Shown piece after piece: positions 1-11,277 of a DNA stretch of 64,000 nt. This DNA comes from Anabas testudineus (taxonomy: Eukaryota; Chordata; Actinopteri; Anabantiformes; Anabantidae), in the NCBI RefSeq assembly GCF_900324465.2, contig NC_046627.1:22097413-22161412 (forward strand), written 5' to 3'. Position 1 is the stretch's first letter. Every line of letters begins with the position of its first letter. A program made the position numbers and the translations under genes. The notes below the pieces were generated by a model. That model was not told the origin of the DNA. It searched no databases and saw only the letters and a program-made list of their open reading frames with translations.

Positions 1-371
1 GGGAATTCATTGTGACAAGAGAAAATGGATATTTTTCCATAGGAAAGACAGGTTTCGATTACGAAGTTAACCGCACACCCCACACAGTCCTCCACCTGTG
101 TCCAAGGCCAAGAAATATAGGAATTTATGTGGACTATGAGGAAGGCAGAGTCTCCTTCTATGACGTGAACGAGAAGTTGCATATTTACTCTTTCACAGGA
201 GAACATTTCACAGAGAAACTGTTCCCGTATTTCTATCTGCACAGTAAGGCAAAGAAATCAGAGCCTCTGCTTATTATCTCCATGGAGGGTCAACCGTCTA
301 TTTTTTCTCTCCTTCTCTCCCTCAAAAAACCTGAAAATGGTCCAACTCAGAACTCCAGTGATGTCCATTAA
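1..371 (+). CDS. PRY-SPRY (B30.2) C-terminal end of a TRIM-like gene, partial
   Basis: The frame is open from the left window edge (first full codon at base 3) to a TAA at 369-371, so the N-terminal part lies outside. Landmarks of the second half of a B30.2 domain appear in order: NGYFSIG, IGIYVDYEEGRVSFYDV, HIYSFTG, LFPYF and EPLLIIS. In TRIM proteins this domain binds the target; nothing here shows which. The tail runs about 25 residues past LLIIS, longer than in the neighbouring paralogues ending at 10460 and 27529. It belongs to the cluster that continues to 27.5 kb. The family call is secure; whether the missing part carries a RING or the Cys-His modules seen downstream cannot be known. 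Confidence 0.85.
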   Translation, partial: EFIVTRENGYFSIGKTGFDYEVNRTPHTVLHLCPRPRNIGIYVDYEEGRVSFYDVNEKLHIYSFTGEHFTEKLFPYFYLHSKAKKSEPLLIISMEGQPSIFSLLLSLKKPENGPTQNSSDVH

Positions 372-779
372 GATTAAAACCCATTGAAGCCAGGATGATG
401 GATTGTTTTGTAATGGGAACATCAGTAAAGGCTTAAAAGGTCGGAGTATTTGAAATTAGCCATTTTAAAATCTGTCATGTTTGTGTCCCCACACATTGCT
501 ATGACTGTTATACATGGCATTTGTCAGCTATCATGTGCTGGCTAAAATTTTAACAACAATAAAAAGAAAGTTTGTTTTTTGGAAACTCTCTATATCCAGG
601 GGACTGATTTCACCGTTTACCTATTTCTGTACAATCGTTCAGTGAACATTTGTTGACTTTCCTCACTTGAATAAATGCTGAGCAAGAGTTAAAGGTGTGT
701 TTGCATTATTCATAAAATGAACATGTTGTGATGTCCTTTTTTGGAGGCTTCGCCCCCGCCTTATCAAACATTCAGAGGT
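372..779 (+). terminator. 3' UTR and polyadenylation region of the first SPRY gene
   Basis: No further coding potential is visible. AATAAA polyadenylation signals occur at 558-563 and 670-675, so transcription of the upstream SPRY gene probably ends in this stretch. The remainder is AT-rich spacer. Confidence 0.5.
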
Positions 780-936
780 TTACGAGCAAACAGGAAATGA
801 CAGAGTCCAACAGGTCTCCTCTCTTTCAACGCAGTGAGAGGCGTGTCTAGTAAACCAACCAGCTATCTACTGGCAAGAGTGTAACTCAACACTGTTGGAG
901 CTTCAGGAAAGACAAACTAGTCGTTTCAAAAGAAAG
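780..936 (+). promoter_or_regulatory. Predicted promoter and non-coding first exon of the TRIM gene at 2024
   Basis: A purine-rich stretch ends in a good donor (AAAG|GTATGTG, exon end 936). A matching acceptor with a pyrimidine tract lies at about 1904, ahead of the ATG at 2024, giving the usual TRIM layout of a non-coding exon 1 and an intron in the 5' UTR. No TATA box is obvious. The transcription start cannot be placed from sequence. Confidence 0.4.
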
Positions 937-1068
937 GTATGTGAATTTTCAGTTTTCATTATCTAATGTTTCTAAGCAAAGTTTTGTTTACATAGACAAG
1001 TTAGATTGAAATAAGATATGTACACATTTCCAAGAAATGGTTACATTATCTAAGTTAGTGTATGAGTA

Positions 1069-1081
1069 AGTTTCAGTTTCC
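1069..1081 (+). promoter_or_regulatory. ISRE-like site
   Basis: The bases AGTTTCAGTTTCC match the interferon-stimulated response element core (AGTTTCNNTTTC). The site lies in the predicted first intron of the TRIM gene, about 130 bp after exon 1. Interferon induction is known for many TRIM genes; that this copy is used is inference. Confidence 0.45.
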
Positions 1082-2023
1082 AACGTCAAGGGTGGAAGGA
1101 TGACTGCCATGAATCCCAGATGAAAAATATATTTATATTATAATTACTTATAACGTGTGTATTTCTGACAACTTCACAGGCCGTCTGGAATTTGTTTTTA
1201 TTCACGATAGCTCACAGCTTGATTCTGATTGGTCAGAGAATTTACAATATTTTGAAGTTACGAGCCTACAGGGCTCTGACGTAAGATCCTCGCCGCTTTT
1301 CTGAATGAGTAATATTTACTTTTCTGTGATTAAAACCAGATGTTATTAATTCCAGCTCTGTTAGCTTACAGCTCATAGTTGTCACAAGACACAGATACTA
1401 CCATTTTGATCACTTTGAGCACATGGATTCTTGCATGTGTACTTACATAAAATTGTGTAACTTAAAGGAAACATCAATGCAACTCTGTGGACTATGGGCC
1501 AACTATCATGTCATCTACATCTAACACCAATAAACACTGCTCGGCTGACTCAGTAATAATAAAACTACAGTTAGGAAACCTTTGCCACATATGGTATGAT
1601 GTAAGGCTGTGGAGATATTTTACAACTATGTAGTTCGCCATGCATGATCCCTCACTTATTTGCTGCGTTCATAGTTTTTTTGCTATAGTTCACAGCAATA
1701 TATTTATTAACCTTGTCAGGTTTTACATACGTGTTGCTGGTTATCATGAGGTAGTTACCATTAGCTCATGATATCACGTTTGCTTTTGCACTGTAACAGT
1801 ACTGTATCTTATTCTGGGAAAGAATTTCAGTGACCAAAAGTTCATTATTAGTTAAGTTAAGACTAATTTGTGTGTGTGCTAATACACGTCCTTGTTTTCT
1901 CTGCAGAGATACTGTAATCTGTGGAATGCACCCTCATTTGTGCATGGATGTACCGTGCCAAATCAGTTCACAGGCTGCTTTTATGTATATGTATGAACAC
2001 GCCAGACGCTTGGGTCTGATCTA

Positions 2024-3385
2024 ATGTCGGAGCCTCTCAAATGCTGCATCTGCCTGGATGAGTTCACCAGCCCTGCTACACTCCCCTGTGGACATTGCTT
2101 CTGCCTGGGTTGTGTAGGAGAATACTGGAGAACTAATCGGACCTATCAGTGCCCCCTCTGTAAGGCTGTGTTCCCGACCAGACCGCAGCTCAAAACTGAC
2201 CAAACACTACAACCTAAAGATGCAGCTGTGCCTTTAAGAGCGGGAGAAGTTCCCTGCGATGTCTGCCCGGCAAAGCGTCAAGCAGTCAAGTCCTGCTTGG
2301 TATGCATGGCCTCATACTGTGACGCTCATCTGGAGTCACATTACCAGAGTGAAGACCTTGGACGCCATCTGCTGATCAGTGTGGTGAAGAACCTGGAGGA
2401 CTGTGTGTGCAGACTGCATGGGAAGAAGTTAGAGAGGTTCTGCAGGAGCGATCAAACATTAATTTGTGCCATGTGTGCCCAGACAGAGCACAGACAACAC
2501 AACATTATTTCTATTACGGGTGAAGCTTCAAAGAAGAAGGTAAAGCCTGGCGTGTGGGGTGTTGCTGAGTGAAGAACCTCCTCGTCAATAAAGTAACACA
2601 ATGTAACGTTTGAGAAAAGAAATAACTATTCAATTTCAAATTAAAAGCTGAATTTGAAAGCAATAATAGTAATACCTTGACATGCATGTTTTACAGTATA
2701 TGATTTCTGATGCACCCTCAACACTGCATAATGTGTGTTTCATGTTATAGAGACAGCTGAAAAACGTTTTCGGTGATTTACGATTACGCAAAATTGACTT
2801 GAGCAAAGTGAACCAGAAAACCAAACAGTGTAGAGGGGGAGTATAAACATCATTTCTATCACAGCAAAGCTGCAACATTTAGCTGACATGTGGGCTTAAT
2901 TATAAGAAACAAGAACACAACCCATTCATGCAGAAAACACCACCCTTCATTTGAATATCATGTGACTATGTGTAGCATCATTGAGGAGGAAACATTAGAA
3001 ATTACAATGACTTGAGTACTTTAGTTTCTTTAGTACACTCTATACACTGTTTTTAGCCATACCTTATAAACCCAACTCAACAGCAAGTGCTCCTTTGTAT
3101 AATTCATCTTGTTTTCTGCTACAACAGTTCTGCTGATGTTCTGTTTTTCCACAGGTTAAGCTAAAAAGGAGAAAGACAAAACTCCAGCAAGCGATTCAAG
3201 ATAAACTGAGCAAAGTGGAGAAAATCAAGCTCTCTTTAAACTTCTGCGGAAGAAATCAAAAAGAGGTACGATCTCAAAATAAACAGCAGATTCAACAGCT
3301 GGAAGAAGAAATCTCTGAGCTGCAGAGGAGAAACTATGAACTGGAGAAGCTCTTACACACCGAGGACGACCTCCACTTCCTACAG
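2024..3385 (+). CDS. TRIM-type protein: RING, two B-boxes, coiled coil; SPRY not found
   Basis: Exon 2024-2539 encodes a C3HC4 RING (CCICLDEF to CPLCKAVF, residues about 7-50), a B-box-1-like block (CDVCPAKRQ, CLVCMASYC, residues about 75-105) and a B-box 2 with all expected ligands (CRLHGKKLERFC, CAMC, EHRQH, residues about 127-160). Exon 3155-3385 (77 codons, phase 0) adds a charged coiled coil ending in HFLQ, followed by a donor. RING proteins of this type are E3 ubiquitin or ISG15 ligases, and the coiled coil dimerises them. I chose ATG 2024 because it directly precedes the RING. No linker or PRY-SPRY exon can be found before the next gene at 8217. The locus is therefore a SPRY-less TRIM, a truncated gene, or one whose 3' exons were lost in the degraded region after 3.4 kb. 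Confidence 0.75.
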
Positions 3386-3689
3386 GTCTATGTCATGGTT
3401 GAAAGTCAACAGATCACTAATTAATAAATGAAAGAGCTTATTCACTTAATGAGTTAATAACAACCACTGATTTTTAATATGGTCTTTCTCTACGGAGATT
3501 TCTAAACACTGGTCAATGGTTTAAAGAGCACAAGCACTGGAACAATGTTTTTTTTTCTTTCTTTTCTATCATGTCTTTTCTTTTGAATCCATGGCCACAT
3601 ACATAGCTGGACAGAAAGTTTCCTTTAAAAGAATAGTAAGTAAGTAAGGTAATAGTTCATATAAAACCTTAATGAGAAACCTGGCAAGT

Positions 3690-3847
3690 CCAATTTCTGA
3701 TCTCTGTGAGCTTGCACAACATGCACCACGCCCTGCGATAGAGCAACAGACTATTACCTTGGTCATTTGAATACCAATGTGCCTTTTGCGTAACGGAAGT
3801 GACGGGCTGGGCTTTTGAACAAAATGAAAAGAAGAAAGAAAGGAGAG

Positions 3848-3898
<51 letters not shown>

Positions 3899-4170
3899 AT
3901 GGGAGCAAAGAGAAAAAGGTACTGAGCATGTACTGTAAGTACCTGAAAAGGTATTCAATAACATTACAGTCATTTATGTTTGTTTATTTTTTTAGGTGAA
4001 TGGCATAAAATGACAGGCATGTTGTGTTTAATGCTAGTTCTCATCTCAGTTCAATGGTACTATTCTATGACTTTACAATGTGAAGTATATGATTTTAAAA
4101 TATGCTAAATTAAACTCCATTGTGATCACTTGTGGTGTCAACCAGTGGGTTCGTGTAGTTCACTCTTACT
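3690..4170 (+). repeat. Diverged repeat R1 (promoter/first-exon-like)
   Basis: First of three related blocks. They share, in order, a GCACAACATGCA-like stretch, a GGAAGTGA..GGGCTG motif, a purine-rich tract and CACTAGATGGGAG. A possible donor (AAAAAG|GTACTG) follows at about 3917. The block is interrupted by a (CA)n tract. It resembles the 5' end of a gene more than a transposon because no terminal repeats are seen. A relic of tandem TRIM-like duplications is the likeliest reading. Confidence 0.5.
3850..3895 (+). repeat. (CA)n microsatellite
   Basis: About 22 uninterrupted CA dinucleotides inside repeat block R1. Peptides read across it are artefacts. Confidence 0.95.
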
Positions 4171-4964
4171 GTTAGTCACTGATTGAGATTTACACCTCAC
4201 CTTACAGCTAGACCAGCGTTGAAGTGTCATTTTATTGATGTGCAGAAAGATATAATTCGATTTTAAAATGAATTCTAATAAAATGATTAACATTATTTAA
4301 GAAAGGACATAAAGCAATCTCTAATTTTATTACCTACAAAAAACAATCCTGTGTCTTCAGCCCTGGTATCTGTAAGGCCCATAACAGAGATGACTAACTG
4401 GTTACAACAGTGATTTAGCTGATGCAAACTTTGTCACAAGAATATGTAATAAACAGAGTTTATCAGCAAAGATCTGGGACAGTCTCAGATTCCAGTGACG
4501 GCATAGCTGAGGTCAAAGTACTTAGTCAGTGCTACAGTATTGAGCCTCCTCTAATAAGGAGTGTTGAGCCCTCAGGTGGTAGGTGGAGTTGGGGTGGCAA
4601 TGGGATGTTTAACTCCAGTGTTAACTTGCTAACTTTGCAAATTGCAGCATAAATATTTGTATAGTTTCATAAATAAAACTCATATGTGATCAACAACTAT
4701 TTCTCAGTTAAGAAGCTCAAATGAATACTTAAAGAATACAATCATACGTACTGTGAATTAGCTAATGTTAAGTTTAATGTTAATATAAATTAAGTTGATT
4801 TAGTTTTAGTGTTGATAAGAGCATCATTCGTTGCTGTTTTGACATTTCTGATCAGCTTAGGTTATGTTTTTGATTGTTATGACCAAAAAAGAGGGAATAT
4901 TTGTGGATTATGACAAATAAAAAGCCAACTCAATACATGTAGCTGCAAAAACATCCAATATTTG
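4171..4964 (+). other. Spacer without recognisable gene
   Basis: AT-rich sequence between repeat blocks R1 and R2. A 76-codon open stretch at 4422-4652 has no recognisable domain or clear splice frame, so I treat it as chance. Confidence 0.5.
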
Positions 4965-5300
4965 ATTTGTGTGAACTTACTCAACATGTAACAAGCCCTA
5001 GAGATAATTTGGCTGGTTATTTGAATGCCGACATGCCTATTTGAATAAAGGAAGTGATGGGCTGCTCTTTTAAACAGAAATTAAATTTAAGCAAGAGAAG
5101 AGAGCTGAAAGGAAGGACACACTCACTAGGTGGAGGCAGAGAGAGAAAGAGACAGAAGCCTGTGATAAAAGGATCAAATCAGCAGCAGAATGGTCACATT
5201 ACTCCATGTATCATATATCATTAATATCAACTAATAAGATGAAGAAGTGGAAGAAATAAGAAATTCTAATTTAAAATGCACTACAATTAAATTCCAGTGT
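4965..5300 (+). repeat. Diverged repeat R2 (promoter/first-exon-like)
   Basis: Second copy of the block at 3690 and 6735. It has the AACATG and GGAAGTGATGGGCTG motifs, the purine-rich tract with CACTAGG, and further on the matching AAATTAAATTCCAGTGTGATGAG region. It is the most diverged of the three. Confidence 0.45.
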
Positions 5301-6262
5301 GATGAGATTTGACATTTCAAACAGGGCGTTGCCTACATTCCTAATTGTTTAGTGGTGTATTTGTTCCATCGCTGTTGTTACACTTGTGCATGGATGTACA
5401 ATATGTGATTTAAAACCTGAGGCAGTATTATCCAGGTCATGGGAGTGTCATCTTATACATATCGGCCTGTGTAGAAAGATACATGCTTTGTCATCTTGAC
5501 TGTTGAAGTGTTTCCAATAATGAATGAATTAACCTAAATAAATACAGTAAACAGGTAAACATGTCTGTTAACAGTATCTGGTAGAGATATCTAATACAGG
5601 TGTTCGATGCTAAATAATAAATGTGTTGGGCTTGAATGACTCTGAGCTTGTGTATCTCAAGTTTTTTTCTTTGCTTCAGATTTTCAAACTTAAAAACACA
5701 ATAGTTAATGTTAATTTTATGTTGTAGTCAAGGGTTTTCCCACCATTGTTTGAATTCCTATAGAACATAAACTCATAGTTCATTTCTATATTCAATTCAG
5801 GACCAAATGAACCCTCTTAAACCAGTTTCAAGTTTCTGAATGGAAAATCGTAATACTACATTAAGTAGGTTCGGCCTACACATGATGAATTACAGAAAAG
5901 CTCCACCAAACACAAACCCAGGGACTTTTTCATCTCAAATACTAAATCAAAACAAAATCAACATTTTCTAAATCAGTCAAGTTTGTTTTTCTCTGGAAAA
6001 ATCCTGTGACACAGACAAGAACACAACACAGAAGACCACCCTGTAGCCACATAACTCATTGGTTCTTCTATAATATCTCTGGCCTTTTGAATGTAGATTA
6101 GCGATCTAGTCTCTCCTGTACAACCACTATTGTCTGTCTCAGCAGCAGTGTTTGAGTACTAATACTCAAAAGCACAACACAATGAATGTCTGTACATCTT
6201 TGAATGCTGGTGGGTTTGTACAATTATTCCTGTTTTGTTGTGTCAGTAGGATTCTTGGTTGA
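5301..6262 (+). other. Spacer without recognisable gene
   Basis: AT-rich sequence between block R2 and the broken Cys-His exon. I see no open frame, RNA gene or mobile element that can be supported. Confidence 0.5.
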
Positions 6263-6610
6263 GTGTTTGTTCCTCACTCTGTTAATGACAAGAAGACATA
6301 CTGTACAGGTAAATATGGTCAGATCAGTGGAACAGGAGAACGAAATGACAAGTTAGTTCACCTTAAACATTTACGACTTAACCAAGGGGAGATGGGATGT
6401 ACACTGAATGAAAGGATATCAAAGAGAGAGCAGCATGATGGAAAGAATCAGTGGGAACTGGAAGATGGTTTTCTGCATGAACAGGTCGTGAAATGTGATC
6501 TGATCTTCACAAAAATCAACAAACATAGTGTTTCTGAGTTGATAAAACACAAACGGTCACGGTCTGTCAGGCCTTTAAAGAAGACATCCATTAAATATAC
6601 AGAGAGGTGA
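6263..6610 (+). pseudogene. Degraded Cys-His-module exon of the RING-less TRIM-like family
   Basis: An open stretch encodes HLRLNQGEMGC, then SKREQHDGKNQWELEDG. This aligns with GLRIHQGKMGC ... KREQYDGKAQWKVEEE of the intact exon at 12195-12605. The first half of the module (C-x-C-G-W) is gone and His is replaced by Asn in LNQ, so no metal site is left. It lies just upstream of repeat block R3 in the debris field between two TRIM genes. I read it as the remnant of an extra copy of the gene type found at 12-27 kb; a lineage-specific untranslated remnant fits equally well. Confidence 0.55.
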
Positions 6611-6734
6611 AGGAAAGTGTTTTATTAATAGTTTGAGTCACCTTCCCGTAGAACTGGTTCAGCTCAGCCGTACTTGTAGGACGTCTGGTTCTATAAAGAC
6701 ATTAAACATCACGGGAAAACTCATTTCACTACCT

Positions 6735-7160
6735 TATCTGTGTGAAGTTGCACAACATGCAACACACCTTACAGCAGGCGGACGGGTGATTTGGTTTTTC
6801 ATTTGAATGCCTCCCGTCTGCCTCTTAGGAAAAGGGAAGTGAGGGGCTGGACTTATGAATAGAAATGAAACCTAACAGAGAAAGAGGAACTAAAAGAAGG
6901 ATCGACATGCACTAGATGGGAGTAGAGAGATAAAGAGAGGAGACACAAGCCTTGGAGAAAGACGGATTAGTGGCTAAACGGTAATCAAATCCTCCACGTA
7001 CTGTTTTTTATAACAATACAGTCATTTATATGTCTTAATTTGTTCTGTTAAATGTTATTTTCTAACTCGGTTGACTGCTGGTTCAGTTACTTTACAACTT
7101 ATAGTACTACCTTTTTAAAAATATGTCAAATTAAACCTTGGTGTTATCTCAGCTTTAAAT
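6735..7160 (+). repeat. Diverged repeat R3 (promoter/first-exon-like)
   Basis: Third copy of the block seen at 3690 and 4965: GCACAACATGCAACAC, GGGAAGTGAGGGGCTGG, the purine-rich tract, GCACTAGATGGGAG, and an AT-rich follow-on matching 4080-4140. It also holds GAAATGAAACC, a loose interferon-regulatory-factor-like motif. Confidence 0.5.
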
Positions 7161-8204
7161 CCAACAAATTCTTTACAAAAGAGTGTTTCTCAAGACTTTT
7201 ATTAGTTCTGTAAGTTTCTATGAGTGTAGTTCAAGACACACACTTGAGGCTGAATTGTCTAGTGGGTGAGTGTCACTGATTTTGTTAATGTTTCTTTACA
7301 CAGGAAATGTAAGTTCTCACACTGACATTTGAAATATATCCAATAATAAAAACTGTATATAATCTAAATATACATTTACATTTTTAACTACTTTATATCG
7401 CTGTGGGTGGTGTAGCGGCCATTGCCGGGGCAACACAGGGTTCAGGACATGTGAGCAGAAGTGAGGAGAGATCCTACGGTCAAACCTACAATTAGTGTGC
7501 AGTCTATTCTGCCTTCTGTGAGCACATTTTTTTTGTCTGCACAAGCAAACCTGTGTTAACTAGAGCAGAGCAGTTAAAGAAGGGACACAACATGACTAGT
7601 AGAGACACGAACTACATGCTGAATGCAGAATGATGACTGGACACAGACGTATTAATTCACTAATCTTTGTTTTTGATTCACAAACCAGAGACATATTGGT
7701 TCTTTGAGACACATTTTTACTTGTAACTTACTCTCAAAACTTCATTAATGACAAGCTTTAAATGCATGTAGAGGAAAAATAACCCTGAAACTGCTTCTGT
7801 TGAAGAGGTCATTGGATCACAGGAATAAAATCACACTTTTTTCAAAAGTAAAACTGCATTTTTACATCACTGTAGTTAGCAAAAAATTATTTTAGATAAG
7901 TTAAAAGAAATACAAATGATTGTTTGGTTAAAATAAAGAAACAGGGATCAGGGTTAGACAAAATCTAATTTGACTGTAGATAGGAAATAAAAGATAAAAA
8001 GTGATTTTAAGTTTAAGTTCAAGTTAGATGTTTTGTTTTCTCATCCATCCACTTCCTGACTTTTGCTTGAACCATTTTCTAGTAAGGACGTCCTCTAATT
8101 TTGTAAAAAGCAAAACCAATGACAGACTGATGATTTCAGCAGATTGATTGGTCACTGGAATTATTTTAGAATTGTGTTTAAACTCATGGTACTTTATTCA
8201 TGCA
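7161..8204 (+). other. Upstream region of the complete TRIM gene
   Basis: No open frame is convincing. A pyrimidine-rich acceptor ends at about 8205 (TTTATTCATGCAG), twelve bases before the ATG at 8217. A non-coding first exon must therefore lie in this stretch or within block R3; I cannot place it. Confidence 0.4.
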
Positions 8205-8216
8205 GATCACGCAGAT

Positions 8217-10460
8217 ATGGCCTCCGCTCCTGCATCGCCTGAGGAGACCAGTCCACTGGAAAAGCATCTGAAATGCTCCATCTGCATGGAAACATTTGAG
8301 GATCCTGTCACTACAGTTTGTGGCCACTCATTCTGCAAGAACTGTCTGGAATTTAACTTTCTGTACAATGACAGGGTGTGTCCCCTGTGCAAGAAACATC
8401 TCAACAAAATCCCAGATGTGAACATCGTCCTGAGAGACATTTCCCAAGCGCAAAAGAAAATAAATCCTCCAGAAAAAAGTGATGATGAAGATGAAGTGCC
8501 CTGTGACATCTGCACAGAGAATAATCAGAAGGCTGAGAAGTCCTGCCTGGTCTGTCTGACCTCGTATTGTTCGGCACACCTGAAAAACCATTTGTCTTCC
8601 ACAAGGTTAAAAGGTCACAAGTTGGTGCAACCTGTGAAGAACCTGGATGACAGGGCCTGTCTGAAGCACGGACGACCCTTGGAGCTGTACAGCAGGAAGC
8701 AGCAGAGGTGTATTTGTGTTCGCTGTCTGGAAGAAGGTCTAGGGGAAGTTGTCTCTACTGAAGATGAATGGGACAAGAAAAAGGTGAATTAGTATACAAA
8801 AGCCCCTGTTGTTGCTGATTCAGTCTTGATAGTACAGTACATGTACGTCACACACCAAAAAGTACACAACTGACAAAACATATTTGTTAAATTTGATTGT
8901 CTGATTCAGGGTGAACTTGAAAAAACCAACACAGTGTTACAAGATAAGATTGTGAAGAGACAAACACAGGTGGATGAGATTGATACATCACTGAAACAGT
9001 GCAAGGTGAGTTGCAATCAAGACTAATGATACAGATCCTTGACTCGGCTGAACTGCAAAGTCAAACAAACCAGTGTTCAAAGAATAAAGGAGGTGTGATG
9101 TCCATTAGACAACGTTTGATTTACTCACATGAAATGTAATTTATGGTATTTTTTAGGACCAGCTGGACAACGAATGGTGGGATATCGAAGCCGTGTTCTT
9201 AGCTGTAATTAGCGTTGTGGAGGAAGCCCAGGCGAGAGCTCTTCAGCCACTGAGGGAGAGGCGGAAGGTTGTGGAGAAAGAGGCAGCAGAGCTCAAAAAT
9301 GAGTTGACGCAAGAGATCACACGCTTTCAAACAACCATATCTGAGCTAAAGGATATATCTACACTTGAGGATCACGTCCTCTTCCTGCAGGTGAGAGGAA
9401 ACTTGGGATTTCAGCAATGTACAAACATGAAGTTCCTTTACAATGCTTTTTTTTTTTTATTAACCTTCAAATGATTTCTTCTAAATCAATGTTGCATTTT
9501 GCTGCTGCCTTTTTGGTTGAGCTCTTTGTATTCCTTTCTGTTTCCCAGAGTTTCCCATCTCTTCCGGACCTGGATAAAATTCGAGACTATGCAGAGGTGG
9601 AGTTCAACACATCACTGTCATTTGGGACCATGAGAAAAACAACAGCAATCATGATGCAACAAATTCAAGAGGAGCTAGAGAAGCTGACGTCTGCTGGTAA
9701 TAATTCTGTTGTTAGTGGAAAATGCTAAAAGTTTAAATCTCGACTTTGATCTAAGGCTTTTTTTTTTCTCATGGCACAGAACTTAAGAGAATTTCAAAGT
9801 TTACAGGTACGTGATCTACTGTATACACAAAATGAAAAACATTTTAAAACTTTTTGGTTAAAACACTGATTTAGTTTCAACTTGTATCTAACAGTGGATG
9901 TAAAGCTGGATCCAGCTACTGCACACCAGCGCCTTGTGCTTTCTAATGATGGGAAGGAAGTGCAAGATGGAGGAGAGGACAAGGAAGCAGATGATTCCCC
10001 ACAGAGGTTTGATCTGTTCGGCAGCATCCTGGGACTCAACAGCTTGACCTCTGGGAAGTCATACTGGGAGGTGGACGTCAGCAACAAGACAGGGTGGGAT
10101 CTGGGTGTAGCAAGAGGCGATGCAAACCGCAAGGGGAAACTTTCTCTGAATCCAGACAACGGTTACTGGGTTATTGTACATTATGACGAGTGCAAGACCG
10201 CAGCCCTGACGGCTCCGCCCATTCGTCTTTCCCTGAACAACAAACCTGAGAAAGTGGGAGTGTTTGTGGACTATGAGGAAGAACTCGTCTCCTTTTACAA
10301 CGTGACTGCTCAGACTCACATTTACTCATTTACTAAATGTCTGTTCAGTGGGGAGGTTTTCCCATATTTCAGTCCACATCTGAAACAAGATGAGAAAAAT
10401 GCTGATCCTTTGATTATTTCTGCAGTAAAACTGTACGAACAGGACATGGATGAGTCATAA
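8217..10460 (+). CDS. Complete TRIM protein: RING, B-box, coiled coil, PRY-SPRY
   Basis: Six coding exons join in phase: 8217-8783, 8910-9005, 9157-9390, 9549-9696, 9780-9806 and 9895-10460, giving 545 residues. The C3HC4 RING (CSICMETF to CPLCKK) covers residues about 20-60. A B-box-1-like block (CDICTENN, CLVCLTSYC) follows. The B-box 2 is eroded: CLKHGRPLELY keeps C and H, but the next Cys is Ser and the terminal His pair is absent. Two coiled-coil exons (96 and 234 nt), a linker exon (SFPSLPDLD), a 27-nt exon and a full PRY-SPRY (LDPATAH, GKSYWEVDVS, GVFVDYEE, HIYSF) follow. The layout matches fish TRIM25/finTRIM-type E3 ligases of innate immunity; I cannot assign an orthologue. The ATG at 8217 is the first after the acceptor. 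Confidence 0.88.
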
Positions 10461-11140
10461 GGAATTGAAGCCTTTTCAAAAAACTAGTGGTGCTTGTTGT
10501 GAAATGGAAATTTCAGTTGTGGTAAATCCTGTAATTTGAGACGTCCAGTAGCTTATTATTTGTAATATAATGTATCTTGACGTTGCTCCACTACACCTAA
10601 TGTAGCTACATTACTATCTTACCTACACATCATAGTAGTTTAGGTTGTGTCTGTGTAATAATTAAACCACAACAGTGTATTTACTGTAGCTCTACATGTT
10701 TCCTTAGCAATAACTCAAATTCAAGGTACTTTGGTGTAGAACAATCTTTTTGGGTAAACGTAAATTGATAAAACTGGTGCAATTAAAAAATGCTGTTAAC
10801 ACATTTACTAGCATACACACCCTTTGTTTTGACAAGAAACACCATGCAAACTGAAAAAACTTGAGGGTTACAAATAAAAAAACGGATGGTTATACTGTAC
10901 ATTATTTAGGACTGACCTGTGTACTACATGTCAAGTTACTGCAGCGGCACCAATTACAGATCCTAATCCTAATCCAAAATAAAACCAATGTTTTCAAATT
11001 CAAGCACATTTGTTTTTATTTTGCAAATCTTCCTGTGACTATGAGCCCCTCAGGGCTTCCATGAGAGATTTTATAACCCAATGTGGTTGAATCATGAGTT
11101 GGTTAGTGGTAGTGAAAGGTAGTGAGAGCGGTTGATTCTT
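10461..11140 (+). other. 3' flank and spacer
   Basis: AT-rich sequence after the TRIM stop. AATAAA signals occur near 10871 and 10974. No gene or repeat could be supported. Confidence 0.5.
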
Positions 11141-11277
11141 TGCTATGGAAACGAAACTGAAAGTAGAAACAAGGAGCCGCAGATCGGCAAACATTGACAA
11201 ACATTAGCAGCAGAGCGGGAAGTTGGGCTGTCAGAGGCAGGGCGGTAACACAACAAAGAAGAGTACCACGCCGTAGG
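11141..11277 (+). promoter_or_regulatory. Promoter and first exon of RING-less TRIM-like gene A, with ISRE
   Basis: GAAACTGAAAGT at 11153-11164 is a full interferon-response core (GAAANNGAAA), preceded by a further GAAAC half-site at 11148. It is followed by a GC- and purine-richer stretch ending in a possible donor near 11276. A similarly built region precedes the sister gene at 22426-22524, with CTGAAAGT in the same place. The shared layout supports this as a real promoter. Exact start and donor are uncertain because two GTAG/GTAC donors overlap. Confidence 0.5.

Noticed and set aside
3569-3973. Open frames through the (CA)n tract on both strands
   Set aside because: Low-complexity translation with no domain, lying inside a diverged repeat block.
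7317-7544. A 75-codon - strand frame with several His and Cys
   Set aside because: The Cys/His spacing fits no metal-binding domain and no splice or promoter context supports a gene.
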